A stretch of 64,000 bases of DNA from Pseudomonas ekonensis (lineage in GTDB: Bacteria; Pseudomonadota; Gammaproteobacteria; Pseudomonadales; Pseudomonadaceae). Made by a program: the position numbers and the translations under genes. The notes beneath the pieces were generated by a model. It had not been told where the DNA came from and ran no database searches. It was given only the letters and a program-made list of their open reading frames with translations. The first letter of the stretch is position 1, and every line of letters begins with the position of its first letter. Where the stretch lies: NCBI RefSeq assembly GCF_019145435.1, contig NZ_JAHSTS010000003.1:62001-126000 (forward strand), in the 5' to 3' direction. Positions 51,764-61,697 of this stretch are shown piece after piece.

Positions 51764-53287
51764 TCAAGTGGTCAGTGTACGCAGCAGGTTCTTGTAGTCC
51801 TCGCGGATGTCCGCGTCGGATTCCTTAAGTTCGTTGATCTTGCGGCAGGCGTGCAGAACGGTGGTGTGGTCGCGGCCGCCGAACACATCGCCGATTTCCG
51901 GCAGGCTGTGGTTGGTCAGTTCCTTGGACAACGCCATGGCGACCTGACGCGGGCGCGCCACCGAGCGCGAACGGCGCTTGGACAGCAGATCGGAGATCTT
52001 GATCTTGTAGTACTCGGCGACGGTGCGCTGAATGTTATCCACAGAGACCAGCTTGTCCTGCAGCGCCAACAGATCCTTGAGGGATTCGCGGATCAGCTCG
52101 ATGGTGATCTCGCGGCCCATGAAGTGCGAGTGGGCGATCACGCGCTTGAGCGCGCCTTCGAGCTCACGGACGTTGGAGCGGATGCGCTGGGCGATGAAGA
52201 ACGCCGCATCGTGCGGCAGCTCGACCTTGGCCTGGTCCGCCTTCTTCATCAGGATCGCGACGCGGGTCTCCAGCTCCGGCGGCTCGACGGCCACGGTCAG
52301 GCCCCAGCCGAAACGGGACTTCAGGCGCTCTTCGAGGCCTTCGATCTCCTTCGGATAGCGGTCGCTGGTGAGGATCACCTGCTGGCCACCTTCAAGCAGG
52401 GCGTTGAAGGTGTGGAAAAACTCCTCCTGGGAGCGTTCCTTGCGGGCGAAGAACTGGATGTCGTCGATCAGCAGGGCGTCCACCGAACGGTAGAACCGCT
52501 TGAACTCGTTGATCGCGTTCAATTGCAGCGCCTTGACCATGTCGGCCACGAAACGCTCGGAATGCAGGTACACCACCTTGGCGTTCGGGTTCTTCTTCAA
52601 CAGGTGGTTGCCCACCGCGTGCATCAAGTGGGTCTTACCCAGGCCGACGCCGCCGTACAGGAACAGCGGGTTGTAGCCGTGCTTGGGGTTGTCCGCCACC
52701 TGCCAGGCCGCCGCACGGGCGAGCTGGTTGGACTTGCCTTCGACGAAGTTCTCGAAGGTGAAGGTGCGGTTCAGGTAACTGGTGTGCTTGAGGGCGCCCT
52801 CGACCTGCACGGTGCGCTGTTCGGTACGAACCGGGGCCTGCTGGGAAGCGGCGCCGGCCATCGGATCGAAACTGTCGCGCGACGGCTCCTCGATGACCTC
52901 TTCGGCTTCGGCCTTCTGCGCAGCGCGCTTGGCCGGCGCTGCCACCGGGGCCGGTGCCACCGGGGCAGGCGCCGCATTCACCTGGGCCTGAGCCGCCGCT
53001 GCCGCCAGCGGAGCGTTCGGTGCGGCGCGGGGGGCCGAGCTGCGTTTGCTGCCTATTAATAAGGAAAGCGCCGGCGCCATGCCGTTGCCGTGCTCATCCA
53101 GCAGCTCGAGGACGCGTCCCAGGTACTTTTCGTTGACCCAGTCCAGAACAAAACGGTTGGGCGCATAGACGCGCAACTCGTCGCCTTCGGCTTCGACCTG
53201 CAGTGGACGGATCCAAGTGTTGAATTGCTGGGCAGGCAGCTCTTCGCGCAAAAGCTCCACGCACTGCTGCCAAAGTTCCACTGACAC
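51764..53287 (-). CDS. dnaA: Chromosomal replication initiator DnaA
   Basis: A 507-residue AAA+ initiator that binds DnaA boxes and melts the origin. Domain I (1-80) has [19 protein letters not shown]. Domain II is Ala/Pro-rich (about 95-165). Domain III has Walker [17 protein letters not shown], Walker [11 protein letters not shown], and the Arg finger region [17 protein letters not shown]. Domain IV has the signature [15 protein letters not shown] that contacts the box. The start is GTG 53287 with AGGGGA about 7 nt upstream. A DnaA box overlaps its likely -35, and one lies inside the gene at 52035. Confidence 0.98.
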   Translation of the reverse strand: MSVELWQQCVELLREELPAQQFNTWIRPLQVEAEGDELRVYAPNRFVLDWVNEKYLGRVLELLDEHGNGMAPALSLLIGSKRSSAPRAAPNAPLAAAAAQAQVNAAPAPVAPAPVAAPAKRAAQKAEAEEVIEEPSRDSFDPMAGAASQQAPVRTEQRTVQVEGALKHTSYLNRTFTFENFVEGKSNQLARAAAWQVADNPKHGYNPLFLYGGVGLGKTHLMHAVGNHLLKKNPNAKVVYLHSERFVADMVKALQLNAINEFKRFYRSVDALLIDDIQFFARKERSQEEFFHTFNALLEGGQQVILTSDRYPKEIEGLEERLKSRFGWGLTVAVEPPELETRVAILMKKADQAKVELPHDAAFFIAQRIRSNVRELEGALKRVIAHSHFMGREITIELIRESLKDLLALQDKLVSVDNIQRTVAEYYKIKISDLLSKRRSRSVARPRQVAMALSKELTNHSLPEIGDVFGGRDHTTVLHACRKINELKESDADIREDYKNLLRTLTT

Positions 53288-53332
53288 GGAGATCCCCTAA
53301 GTTGAAAGCCGGTGAGGCAAAAACAAGCGGCC

Positions 53333-53363
53333 ATTGTAGCGGCGAGCCGTCCACTTATCCACA
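53333..53363 (-). promoter_or_regulatory. dnaA promoter overlapped by a DnaA box
   Basis: On the minus strand TACAAT (53338-53333) forms a -10 and TGGATA (53361-53356) a weak -35 with a 17-bp spacer. The perfect DnaA box at 53355-53363 covers the -35, so DnaA would repress its own promoter. The transcript leader would be about 40 nt. Confidence 0.5.
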
Positions 53364-53764
53364 CGCAGGTGACCCGATGGAGGCGAATTATCAATGCGTT
53401 AACCGGCAAAAAGGCGACCGACGGTGCTCCAGGGAGCTCTGTGGATAACCGCCGATGAGGGCACTGGACAACTGGGGGCAAAAGCGCGTGGATAACCCGC
53501 CTGTGGATAACAGCCCCTTGCATACACAGGTTTTCCGGCCTCGCGGCACAGGCTGACCACGGTTTTCCCGCGTAGTTGTCATTCTCTGTACATCAGGTGG
53601 AATATGGCCTCGACTCAGTTATCCACAGAAGGGGCGGAGACTAGCTTTAACAAGCTTTACAAAAAAGCTTTAAATTCTTCGCTTCTTTATTTTTATGTCT
53701 GCCGGCCGGGATCCGGGCCTTGAAACCGCTGCCGATCTGTTTATTAGGAAACGTTGGTTGGAAA

Positions 53765-53793
53765 TTGACCTGAGGACTTGCTTTCTCTAGAAT
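53765..53793 (+). promoter_or_regulatory. rpmH sigma-70 promoter
   Basis: TTGACC at 53765-53770 and TAGAAT at 53788-53793 with a 17-bp spacer, about 60 bp before the rpmH ATG. It would drive rpmH-rnpA-yidD-yidC. Confidence 0.75.
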
Positions 53794-53852
53794 CCCCGGT
53801 CTCTTAAAACAGGGGCCATTCCGGCCGTTGTGGACGAACCAGGTAACACGAC

Positions 53853-53987
53853 ATGAAACGTACTTTCCAACCAAGCACTATCAAACGCGCTCGTACCCAC
53901 GGTTTCCGTGCTCGCATGGCCACCAAGAACGGTCGTGCCGTCCTGTCGCGTCGTCGCGCCAAAGGCCGTGCGCGTCTGACCGTTTGA
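53853..53987 (+). CDS. rpmH: 50S ribosomal protein L34
   Basis: The 44-residue ribosomal protein begins [20 protein letters not shown] and ends in the Arg/Lys-rich [12 protein letters not shown]. Length and sequence are standard for L34. It is 16 bp upstream of rnpA, and the pair is conserved in most bacteria. It is transcribed from the promoter at 53765. Confidence 0.98.
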   Translation: MKRTFQPSTIKRARTHGFRARMATKNGRAVLSRRRAKGRARLTV

Positions 53988-54003
53988 TATCCCGGTACTG
54001 GAG

Positions 54004-54405
54004 GTGAGTCAGGACTTCAGTCGGGAAAAGCGTCTGCTTACACCCCGGCACTTCAAGGCAGTCTTTGACTCCCCTACCGGCAAGGTTCCGGGGAAAAATC
54101 TCCTGCTCCTTGCGCGCAACAACGATCTCGATCACCCCCGCCTCGGGCTGGTCATCGGGAAAAAGAGCGTAAAGCTCTCCGTCGAGCGCAATCGCCTCAA
54201 ACGCCTGATGCGCGAATCGTTCCGTCTGAACCAGGATTCACTGGTCGGCTGGGACATCGTCATCGTCGCGCGCAAAGGTTTGGGCGACGTGGAAAACCCC
54301 GAATTGATCCAACATTTCGGCAAGCTCTGGAAACGCCTGGCGCGCAACAAGCCGGCATCTCCAGCCAAAACCGAAACTGTGGGGGCTGACAGTCCAGATG
54401 CGTAA
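54004..54405 (+). CDS. rnpA: Ribonuclease P protein component
   Basis: A 133-residue basic protein that helps the RNase P RNA trim tRNA 5' ends. The RNR motif is [18 protein letters not shown], and [18 protein letters not shown] is the central strand. The start is GTG 54004; TGGAG lies just upstream. The last 8 bp overlap yidD. The C-terminal 20 residues are a flexible tail. Confidence 0.97.
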   Translation: MSQDFSREKRLLTPRHFKAVFDSPTGKVPGKNLLLLARNNDLDHPRLGLVIGKKSVKLSVERNRLKRLMRESFRLNQDSLVGWDIVIVARKGLGDVENPELIQHFGKLWKRLARNKPASPAKTETVGADSPDA

Positions 54406-54643
54406 ACTGGCGCTCGTTCCGATCCGGTTCTATCGCTATGCCATTAGTCCGCTGATGGCCAGTCACTGTCGTTTTTACCCCAGCTGTTCTTGCTACGCGT
54501 ACGAAGCCATCGAAAATCATGGCCTTCTGCGCGGTGGCTGGCTGACCTTTCGTCGTTTAGGTCGCTGTCATCCGTGGAATCCCGGTGGTTATGACCCGGT
54601 TCCACCTGTCCCTACCTCCCGTTCTTCTTCGATGGCCGAGTAA
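54398..54643 (+). CDS. yidD: Membrane protein insertion efficiency factor YidD
   Basis: An 81-residue peripheral membrane protein. The N-terminal amphipathic helix ([17 protein letters not shown]) and the Cys-rich core [15 protein letters not shown] are diagnostic, with [24 protein letters not shown] at the end. It overlaps rnpA by 8 bp and ends 2 bp before yidC, and helps YidC-dependent insertion. Confidence 0.96.
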   Translation: MRKLALVPIRFYRYAISPLMASHCRFYPSCSCYAYEAIENHGLLRGGWLTFRRLGRCHPWNPGGYDPVPPVPTSRSSSMAE

Positions 54644-54645
54644 TC

Positions 54646-56328
54646 ATGGATATCAAACGCACGGTCCTGATCGTCGCCCTGGCAATCGTGTCCTACGTCA
54701 TGGTTCTTAAATGGAACCAGGACTACGGTCAAACTGCCCTGCCGACTCAGAATGTTGCCTCGAGCACGACCACATCTGGCTTGCCGGACACCGCAACCGG
54801 CAATAACGCCTCCGCCAACGACGACATTCCGCACGCCGCGAGCGACAGCAACGCGCCGGCCGAAGCGCCGGTCGCCGTCAGCAAGGACCTGATCCAGATC
54901 AAGACCGACGTGCTCGATCTGGCGATCGATCCACAGGGCGGTGACGTCGCTCAACTGACCCTGCCGCTGTATCCGCGTCGCCAGGACCGTCCGGACGTGC
55001 CGTTCCAGCTGTTCGACAACGGCGGCGAGCGCATCTACCTGGCGCAAAGCGGCCTGATCGGCACCAACGGCCCGGATGCAAACCCGGCCGGCCGTCCGCT
55101 GTACGCGTCGGAGAAGAAGACTTATCAACTGGCCGACGGTCAGGACCAACTGGTCGTCGACCTGAAGTTCAGCAAGGACGGCGTCAACTACATCAAGCGT
55201 TTCACCCTGAAGCGCGGCCTGTACGACGTGACCGTTTCCTACCTGATCGACAACCAGAGCGCACAACCCTGGACTGGCGCGATGTTCGCCCAGCTCAAGC
55301 GTGACGCCAGCGCCGATCCTTCGTCCACAACCGCCACCGGCACCGCGACCTACCTGGGCGCCGCCCTGTGGACAAGTTCCGAGCCGTACAAGAAAGTGTC
55401 CATGAAGGACATGGACAAGGGTCAGCTCAAGGAAACCGTCAACGGTGGTTGGGTCGCCTGGCTGCAGCACTACTTCGTGACCGCGTGGGTCGCTCCCAAG
55501 GGCGAAAGCAACATCGTCCAGACCCGCAAGGACAGCAAAGGCAACTACATCATCGGCTACACCGGCTCCACGTTGACCGCTGCGCCAGGCGCCAAGGTCG
55601 AAACCAGCGCCGTGCTGTACGCAGGTCCCAAGAGCCAGGCCGTCCTGAAAGAGTTGTCCCCAGGCCTGGAACTGACCGTTGACTACGGCATCCTGTGGTT
55701 CATCGCCCAGCCGATCTTCTGGCTGCTGCAACATATCCACAGCATCGTCGGCAACTGGGGCTGGTCGATCATCTTCCTGACCATGCTGATCAAGGGCCTG
55801 TTCTTCCCGCTGTCCGCCGCCAGCTACAAGTCCATGGCCCGCATGCGCGCCGTGGCACCGAAACTGGCCGCACTGAAGGAACAGCATGGCGACGACCGGC
55901 AGAAAATGTCGCAAGCCATGATGGAGCTGTACAAGAAAGAGAAGATCAACCCGCTGGGCGGCTGCCTGCCGATCCTGGTGCAGATGCCGGTCTTCCTCTC
56001 GCTGTACTGGGTACTGCTCGAAAGCGTGGAAATGCGCCAGGCGCCGTTCATGCTGTGGATCACCGACCTGTCGATCAAAGATCCGTTCTTCATCCTGCCG
56101 ATCATCATGGGCGCCACCATGTTCATACAGCAGAAGCTGAACCCGACGCCGCCGGATCCGATGCAGGCCAAGGTGATGAAAATGATGCCGATCATCTTCA
56201 CCTTCTTCTTCCTGTGGTTCCCGGCCGGCCTGGTGCTGTACTGGGTTGTGAACAACTGCCTGTCGATTGCCCAACAGTGGTACATCACGCGTAAGATCGA
56301 ATCGGCGACGAAAAAAGCCGAGGCGTAA
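54646..56328 (+). CDS. yidC: Membrane protein insertase YidC
   Basis: A 560-residue inner-membrane insertase. The first helix (VLIVALAIVSYVMVLKW) precedes a long periplasmic beta-sandwich domain (about 65-340). The conserved membrane core has ILWFIAQPIFWLLQHIHSIVGNWGWSIIFLTMLIK with the hydrophilic-groove Arg region, and FFLWFPAGLVLYWVVNNCLSIAQQW. It is the last gene before a strong terminator at 56350. Confidence 0.98.
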   Translation: MDIKRTVLIVALAIVSYVMVLKWNQDYGQTALPTQNVASSTTTSGLPDTATGNNASANDDIPHAASDSNAPAEAPVAVSKDLIQIKTDVLDLAIDPQGGDVAQLTLPLYPRRQDRPDVPFQLFDNGGERIYLAQSGLIGTNGPDANPAGRPLYASEKKTYQLADGQDQLVVDLKFSKDGVNYIKRFTLKRGLYDVTVSYLIDNQSAQPWTGAMFAQLKRDASADPSSTTATGTATYLGAALWTSSEPYKKVSMKDMDKGQLKETVNGGWVAWLQHYFVTAWVAPKGESNIVQTRKDSKGNYIIGYTGSTLTAAPGAKVETSAVLYAGPKSQAVLKELSPGLELTVDYGILWFIAQPIFWLLQHIHSIVGNWGWSIIFLTMLIKGLFFPLSAASYKSMARMRAVAPKLAALKEQHGDDRQKMSQAMMELYKKEKINPLGGCLPILVQMPVFLSLYWVLLESVEMRQAPFMLWITDLSIKDPFFILPIIMGATMFIQQKLNPTPPDPMQAKVMKMMPIIFTFFFLWFPAGLVLYWVVNNCLSIAQQWYITRKIESATKKAEA

Positions 56329-56349
56329 CTTACTCTGTGGATAACCACT

Positions 56350-56376
56350 CAAAACGCCCCCTAGTGGGGCGTTTTG
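56350..56376 (+). terminator. Rho-independent terminator after yidC
   Basis: Stem CAAAACGCCCC (56350-56360) / GGGGCGTTTTG (56366-56376) with loop CTAGT. It separates the rpmH-yidC operon from mnmE. A perfect DnaA box (56336-56344) lies just before it. Confidence 0.85.
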
Positions 56377-56407
56377 CTATCTGCCACTTTTGTCTGGATA
56401 CCGGTTT

Positions 56408-57778
56408 ATGAGCGCACCTCGTGAAACCATCGCCGCCGTCGCCACTGCCCAGGGGCGCGGCGGCGTGGGCATCGTCCGCATTTCCGGCCCGTTGGCCGGT
56501 GCCGCGGCGAAAGCCATCAGCGGCCGCGAACTGAAACCCCGGTTCGCCCACTACGGCCCGTTCTTCAGCGCCGGCCGAGAGGTGCTGGACGAAGGGCTGG
56601 CGCTGTATTTCCCGGGCCCCAATTCCTTCACCGGCGAAGACGTGCTGGAACTGCAGGGGCATGGCGGCCCGATCGTGCTGGACATGCTGCTCAAGCGTTG
56701 CCTGGAACTGGGCTGCCGCCTGGCCCGTCCTGGAGAATTCAGCGAACGCGCGTTCCTCAACGACAAGCTCGACCTGGCCCAGGCCGAAGCCATCGCCGAC
56801 CTGATCGAGGCCAGTTCCGCGCAAGCCGCACGCAACGCATTGCGCTCCCTGCAGGGCGCGTTCTCCCAGCGTGTGCATGAACTCACCGAACAACTGATCG
56901 GCCTGCGCATCTATGTGGAGGCCGCCATCGACTTCCCTGAGGAAGAGATCGACTTTCTCGCCGATGGCCATGTGCTGAGCATGCTCGACAAGGTGCGTGA
57001 CGACTTGTCCACCGTGCTGCGTGAAGCCGGGCAGGGCGCATTGTTGCGCGACGGCATGACGGTCGTGATCGCCGGCCGGCCGAACGCCGGCAAATCCAGC
57101 CTGCTCAATGCGCTGGCCGGCCGCGAAGCGGCGATCGTGACCGAGATCGCCGGCACGACCCGGGACATCCTGCGCGAACATATCCACATCGACGGCATGC
57201 CGTTGCATGTCGTGGACACCGCCGGTCTGCGCGACACCGACGACCATGTGGAAAAGATCGGCGTCGAACGCGCCCTCAAAGCCATCAACGAAGCGGACCG
57301 GGTGCTGCTGGTGGTCGATGCGACCGCGCCAGAAGCTGCCGACCCGTTCGCCCTGTGGCCGGAATTCCTGGAAACGAAGCCGGATCCGGCCCGCGTCACC
57401 CTGATCCGCAACAAGGCTGACCTGACCGGGGAAGCGATCGCCCTGGAAGTCAGCGACGATGGCCATGTCACGATCAGCCTCAGCGCGAAGTCGGCGGGCG
57501 AGGGGCTTGAGCTGCTGCGCGAACACCTCAAGGCCTGCATGGGCTACGAACAGACAGCGGAAAGCAGCTTCAGCGCCCGACGCCGGCACCTGGAAGCCCT
57601 GCGTCACGCCAGTGCGGCGCTGGAGCACGGCCGCGCGCAACTGACCCTCGCCGGCGCCGGTGAGCTGCTGGCCGAAGACTTGCGTCAGGCCCAGCAATCC
57701 CTGGGAGAAATCACCGGCGCGTTCAGTTCGGACGACCTGCTGGGGCGGATCTTCTCCAGCTTCTGCATCGGCAAGTAA
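56408..57778 (+). CDS. mnmE: tRNA modification GTPase MnmE
   Basis: A 456-residue GTPase that, with MnmG, modifies wobble U34 to 5-(carboxymethyl)aminomethyluridine. The N-terminal folate-binding domain has [15 protein letters not shown] and [15 protein letters not shown]. The G domain has [14 protein letters not shown] (G1), TTRDI (G2), DTAGLRDT (G3) and NKAD (G4). It ends with the catalytic FCIGK. ATG 56408 is used; ATG 56390 is in frame but falls close behind the terminator. mnmG follows 551 bp later. Confidence 0.97.
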   Translation: MSAPRETIAAVATAQGRGGVGIVRISGPLAGAAAKAISGRELKPRFAHYGPFFSAGREVLDEGLALYFPGPNSFTGEDVLELQGHGGPIVLDMLLKRCLELGCRLARPGEFSERAFLNDKLDLAQAEAIADLIEASSAQAARNALRSLQGAFSQRVHELTEQLIGLRIYVEAAIDFPEEEIDFLADGHVLSMLDKVRDDLSTVLREAGQGALLRDGMTVVIAGRPNAGKSSLLNALAGREAAIVTEIAGTTRDILREHIHIDGMPLHVVDTAGLRDTDDHVEKIGVERALKAINEADRVLLVVDATAPEAADPFALWPEFLETKPDPARVTLIRNKADLTGEAIALEVSDDGHVTISLSAKSAGEGLELLREHLKACMGYEQTAESSFSARRRHLEALRHASAALEHGRAQLTLAGAGELLAEDLRQAQQSLGEITGAFSSDDLLGRIFSSFCIGK

Positions 57779-58329
57779 TCTCTGCAGTCCCCCTCAGACA
57801 GGCCCGTTCGCGGCCTGTCTGCCCTTCCTCCCAATCCTTCCTCCCTCCAAATGCCGGCCAGACACGTTCTGTCCGGGCGGATTTTCCGTGCCCGAAGCGT
57901 TCTCGTTCGTCTGATTTCTGTGGATCAAGCCCTGTGAATAACTGCCGATGAGGTCAGTTGATAACAGGGCCTGAAAACTGGATATAACCGCATCTGTGGA
58001 TAACGACCCCTTTCATCCACAGGCTTAAGGCGGTTATCCCAATGGCTCCGTGGTACATGGGCACAGAGTTATGAATCTCTGTACAGATTGAAAATAAAGG
58101 CGTTCAGCCAGTTATCCACAGATAGGGCGGGGCCTAAGAATAAACATAAAAACAAGGTTTTATACATTTCTTTCCTTTTTAATTTTTTTGTCCGCGATTT
58201 TTCCACAACTGGTTAAATTTTGTGCAAAGGGTTCTTTAGGAAAGGCGAAGTCCCTATACTTGCCGACCAGGTCCAGAAACCTGAGATCGAATTTTTCCTT
58301 AAATACCTACTTAAGCAGGCACGAGGTGC
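57779..58329. other. Second DnaA-box array upstream of mnmG (oriC-like)
   Basis: 551 bp without a supported gene. Perfect DnaA boxes at 57995 and 58112, near-boxes at 57919, 57933, 58013 and 58199, and a 65-bp AT-rich tract (58136-58200). Block spacing matches the dnaA-rpmH region base for base (constant offset 4493). The mnmG promoter lies at its right end. In E. coli the origin also lies beside mnmG. Confidence 0.85.
58232..58260 (+). promoter_or_regulatory. mnmG promoter candidate
   Basis: TATACT at 58255-58260 is a good -10; TTCTTT at 58232-58237 is a weak -35 at 17-bp spacing. It lies about 70 bp before the mnmG GTG. Confidence 0.5.
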
Positions 58330-60231
58330 GTGGTGGATTTCCCTTCCCGTTTTGAAGTGATCGTCATCGGCGGCGGTCATGCCGGTACCGAGGCAGCACT
58401 GGCGTCAGCGCGCATGGGGGCAAAGACCCTGTTGCTGACGCACAACGTGGAAACCCTCGGCGCCATGAGCTGCAACCCGGCCATCGGCGGCATCGGCAAG
58501 AGCCATCTGGTCAAGGAAATCGACGCCCTCGGCGGCGCGATGGCCATGGCCACCGACCTGGGCGGCATTCAGTTCCGCGTATTGAACAGCCGCAAAGGGC
58601 CGGCGGTACGGGCGACCCGCGCGCAGGCCGACCGGATCCTGTACAAGGCCGCTGTCCGCGAGATCCTGGAAAACCAGCCCAACCTGTGGATATTCCAACA
58701 GGCCGCCGACGACCTGATCGTCGAGCAGGAACAAGTGCGCGGCGTCGTCACCCAAATGGGCCTGCGTTTCTTCGCCGACTCCGTGGTGCTGACCACCGGC
58801 ACGTTCCTCGGCGGACTTATCCACATCGGTCTGCAGAACTATTCCGGCGGCCGCGCCGGCGATCCGCCCTCGATCGCCCTGGCCCGTCGCCTGCGCGAAT
58901 TGCCGCTGCGCGTCGGTCGCCTGAAGACCGGTACGCCGCCGCGCATCGACGGCCGGTCTGTGGATTTCTCGGTGATGACCGAGCAGCCGGGCGACACGCC
59001 GATCCCGGTCATGTCGTTCCTGGGCAACAAGGAACAGCATCCGCGGCAGGTCAGTTGCTGGATCACCCACACCAACGCGCGCACCCACGAGATCATCGCG
59101 GCGAACCTCGACCGTTCGCCGATGTACTCCGACGCCGGCGAGATCGAGGGCATCGGTCCGCGCTACTGCCCGTCGATCGAAGACAAGATCCACCGCTTCG
59201 CCGACAAGGAAAGCCATCAGGTGTTCATCGAGCCTGAAGGCCTGACCACCCATGAGCTGTACCCGAACGGGATATCCACAAGCCTGCCGTTCGACGTGCA
59301 GCTGCAGATCGTGCAATCGATCCGCGGCATGGAGAACGCGCACATCGTGCGTCCGGGCTATGCGATCGAGTACGACTACTTCGACCCTCGCGACCTGAAG
59401 TACAGCCTGGAGACCAAAGTCATCGGCGGCCTGTTCTTCGCCGGCCAGATCAACGGCACCACGGGCTACGAAGAGGCCGGCGCCCAAGGCCTGCTGGCCG
59501 GGGCCAACGCCGCGCTGCGGGCCAAGGGCAAAGAAGCCTGGTGCCCGCGCCGCGACGAGGCGTACATCGGCGTGCTGGTCGACGACCTGATCACCCTCGG
59601 CACCCAAGAGCCGTACCGCATGTTCACGTCCCGCGCCGAGTACCGGCTGATCCTGCGCGAAGACAACGCCGACCTGCGCCTGACCGAAAAAGGCCGGGAA
59701 CTGGGCCTGGTCGATGACGCGCGTTGGGCGGCGTTCTGCAAGAAGCGCGAAGGCATCGAGCTGGAAGAGCAGCGGCTGAAAAGCACTTGGGTTCGCCCGG
59801 GCACGCCCCAGGGCGATGCGGTCGCCGAAAAGTTCGGCACGCCGCTGACCCACGAATACAACCTGCTCAACCTCTTGAGCCGTCCGGAAATCGACTACGC
59901 TGGTCTGGTCGAAGTGACCGGGCAGGGCGCCGAAGATCCACAGGTCGCCGAACAGGTCGAGATCAAGACCAAGTACGCCGGCTACATCGACCGGCAGCAG
60001 GATGAGATCGCCCGCCTGCGCGCCAGCGAAGACACGAAACTGCCTGTGGATATCGATTACGCGAGCATTTCCGGTCTCTCCAAGGAGATTCAGGGCAAGC
60101 TCGGCGCGACCCGCCCTGAGACCCTGGGCCAGGCGTCGCGGATTCCGGGCGTCACCCCGGCGGCGATTTCCCTGTTGATGATTCATTTGAAAAAACGCGG
60201 CGCGGGCCGTCAGTTGGAGCAAAGCGCTTGA
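58330..60231 (+). CDS. mnmG: tRNA U34 carboxymethylaminomethylation enzyme MnmG (GidA)
   Basis: A 633-residue FAD enzyme, partner of MnmE. The FAD-binding loop is [19 protein letters not shown], followed by [36 protein letters not shown] and [15 protein letters not shown]. The C-terminal helical domain has [17 protein letters not shown] and [17 protein letters not shown]. The start is GTG 58330 followed by a second GTG, with ACGAGG just upstream. Its last 4 bp overlap rsmG (TTGA). Confidence 0.97.
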   Translation: MVDFPSRFEVIVIGGGHAGTEAALASARMGAKTLLLTHNVETLGAMSCNPAIGGIGKSHLVKEIDALGGAMAMATDLGGIQFRVLNSRKGPAVRATRAQADRILYKAAVREILENQPNLWIFQQAADDLIVEQEQVRGVVTQMGLRFFADSVVLTTGTFLGGLIHIGLQNYSGGRAGDPPSIALARRLRELPLRVGRLKTGTPPRIDGRSVDFSVMTEQPGDTPIPVMSFLGNKEQHPRQVSCWITHTNARTHEIIAANLDRSPMYSDAGEIEGIGPRYCPSIEDKIHRFADKESHQVFIEPEGLTTHELYPNGISTSLPFDVQLQIVQSIRGMENAHIVRPGYAIEYDYFDPRDLKYSLETKVIGGLFFAGQINGTTGYEEAGAQGLLAGANAALRAKGKEAWCPRRDEAYIGVLVDDLITLGTQEPYRMFTSRAEYRLILREDNADLRLTEKGRELGLVDDARWAAFCKKREGIELEEQRLKSTWVRPGTPQGDAVAEKFGTPLTHEYNLLNLLSRPEIDYAGLVEVTGQGAEDPQVAEQVEIKTKYAGYIDRQQDEIARLRASEDTKLPVDIDYASISGLSKEIQGKLGATRPETLGQASRIPGVTPAAISLLMIHLKKRGAGRQLEQSA

Positions 60232-60872
60232 GTTCTAAGGTCACTTCGCAACACGCCGAAGAGTTATCCACAGGAGCCCGTGCGCTCGGTGTCAACCTCA
60301 GCGAAATCCAGCACGAGAAACTGCTGGGTTACCTGGCCCTGTTGATCAAATGGAACCAGGCCTACAACCTGACCGCCGTGCGCGATCCGGACGAGATGGT
60401 TTCCCGTCACCTGCTCGACAGCCTGAGCGTGATGCCGTTCATCGAAAACGGCCGTTGGCTGGACGTGGGCAGCGGCGGCGGCATGCCGGGCATCCCGTTG
60501 TCGATCCTGTATCCGGACGCGCAAGTGACCTGCCTGGACGCCAACGGCAAGAAGACCCGCTTCCTGACCCAGGTCAAACTCGAACTCAAACTGGATAACC
60601 TGCAAGTTGTCCACAGCCGGGTCGAAGCCTTCCAGCCTGCGCAGCCGTTCAACGGGATCATTTCCCGGGCGTTCAGCAGCATGGAGAACTTCACCGGCTG
60701 GACCCGCCACCTCGGCGACGCCGACACACGCTGGCTGGCAATGAAGGGCGTCCATCCGGCCGATGAGCTGGTAGCATTGCCGGCAGACTTCAAACTCGAT
60801 AGCGAACACGCCCTGGCCGTACCCGGTTGCCAAGGCCAACGCCATCTGCTGATACTGCGCCGCACGGCATGA
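60228..60872 (+). CDS. rsmG: 16S rRNA (guanine-527-N7) methyltransferase RsmG (GidB)
   Basis: A 214-residue SAM methyltransferase. It has [34 protein letters not shown], the SAM loop [20 protein letters not shown], and [11 protein letters not shown]. The start is TTG 60228 overlapping the mnmG stop (TTGA). A DnaA box (60264-60272) is near its 5' end. It is 18 bp upstream of parA. Confidence 0.96.
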   Translation: MSSKVTSQHAEELSTGARALGVNLSEIQHEKLLGYLALLIKWNQAYNLTAVRDPDEMVSRHLLDSLSVMPFIENGRWLDVGSGGGMPGIPLSILYPDAQVTCLDANGKKTRFLTQVKLELKLDNLQVVHSRVEAFQPAQPFNGIISRAFSSMENFTGWTRHLGDADTRWLAMKGVHPADELVALPADFKLDSEHALAVPGCQGQRHLLILRRTA

Positions 60873-60890
60873 TTGGGAACACAAGCAAGA

Positions 60891-61688
60891 ATGGCTAAGG
60901 TATTCGCGATAGCGAACCAGAAGGGTGGCGTGGGCAAGACCACCACCTGCATCAACCTCGCAGCATCCCTGGTCGCGACCAAGCGCCGGGTGCTGCTGAT
61001 CGATCTCGATCCACAGGGCAACGCCACCATGGGCAGCGGTGTGGATAAGCATGGCCTGGAAAACTCGGTCTACGACCTGCTGATCGGCGAATGCGACCTG
61101 GCCCAGGCCATGCACTTTTCCGAGCACGGCGGCTACCAGCTGCTGCCGGCCAACCGCGACCTGACCGCGGCGGAAGTGGTCCTCCTGGAAATGCAGATGA
61201 AGGAAAGCCGCCTGCGCAGCGCCTTGGCGCCCATCCGCGAGAACTACGACTACATCCTGATCGACTGCCCGCCGTCGCTGTCGATGCTCACGCTCAACGC
61301 GCTGGTGGCCGCCGATGGCGTGATCATCCCCATGCAGTGCGAGTACTACGCGCTCGAAGGCTTGAGCGACCTTGTGGATAACATCAAGCGCATCGCCGAA
61401 CTGCTGAACCCCAACCTCAAGATCGAGGGGCTGCTGCGCACCATGTTCGACCCGCGCCTGAGCCTGATGAACGACGTCTCCGCGCAGCTCAAGGAGCACT
61501 TCGGCGATCAGCTGTACGACACGGTGATCCCGCGCAACGTGCGCCTGGCCGAAGCGCCGAGCTACGGCATGCCGGCCCTGGCCTACGACAAGCAATCGCG
61601 CGGTGCGCTGGCCTACCTGGCCCTGGCCGGCGAGATGGTTCGCCGCCAGCGCAAGAATTCACGCATCGCCGCCGCCCAGCCAACTTAA
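60891..61688 (+). CDS. parA: Chromosome partitioning ATPase ParA (Soj)
   Basis: A 265-residue deviant Walker ATPase. The deviant Walker A is NQKGGVGKTTTCINLA at the N-terminus, and there is no extra DNA-binding domain, so this is the chromosomal type. Other features are LLIDLDPQGNATMGSG, YDYILIDCPPSLSMLTLNAL and IPRNVRLAEAPSYGMPALAYD. ATG 60891 is used rather than ATG 60873. Two DnaA boxes lie inside (61040, 61373). It is 9 bp upstream of parB. Confidence 0.97.
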   Translation: MAKVFAIANQKGGVGKTTTCINLAASLVATKRRVLLIDLDPQGNATMGSGVDKHGLENSVYDLLIGECDLAQAMHFSEHGGYQLLPANRDLTAAEVVLLEMQMKESRLRSALAPIRENYDYILIDCPPSLSMLTLNALVAADGVIIPMQCEYYALEGLSDLVDNIKRIAELLNPNLKIEGLLRTMFDPRLSLMNDVSAQLKEHFGDQLYDTVIPRNVRLAEAPSYGMPALAYDKQSRGALAYLALAGEMVRRQRKNSRIAAAQPT

Positions 61689-61697
61689 GGAATCCCC

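Larger units (their letters stand above)
53288..53852. other. oriC: oriC region (DnaA-box cluster and AT-rich segment)
   Basis: 565 bp non-coding between dnaA and rpmH. Perfect DnaA boxes are at 53355, 53440, 53502 and 53619; a one-mismatch box is at 53487 and a degenerate one at 53521-53530. A 60-bp AT-rich tract (53641-53700) on the rpmH side is the likely unwinding element. The Pseudomonas origin has been placed between dnaA and rpmH. The same box layout recurs at 57934-58130. Confidence 0.9.

Noticed and set aside
57660..57914. 84-residue ORF at the end of mnmE
   Set aside because: Mostly an out-of-frame overlap with mnmE; its tail runs into the DnaA-box region with no ribosome site.
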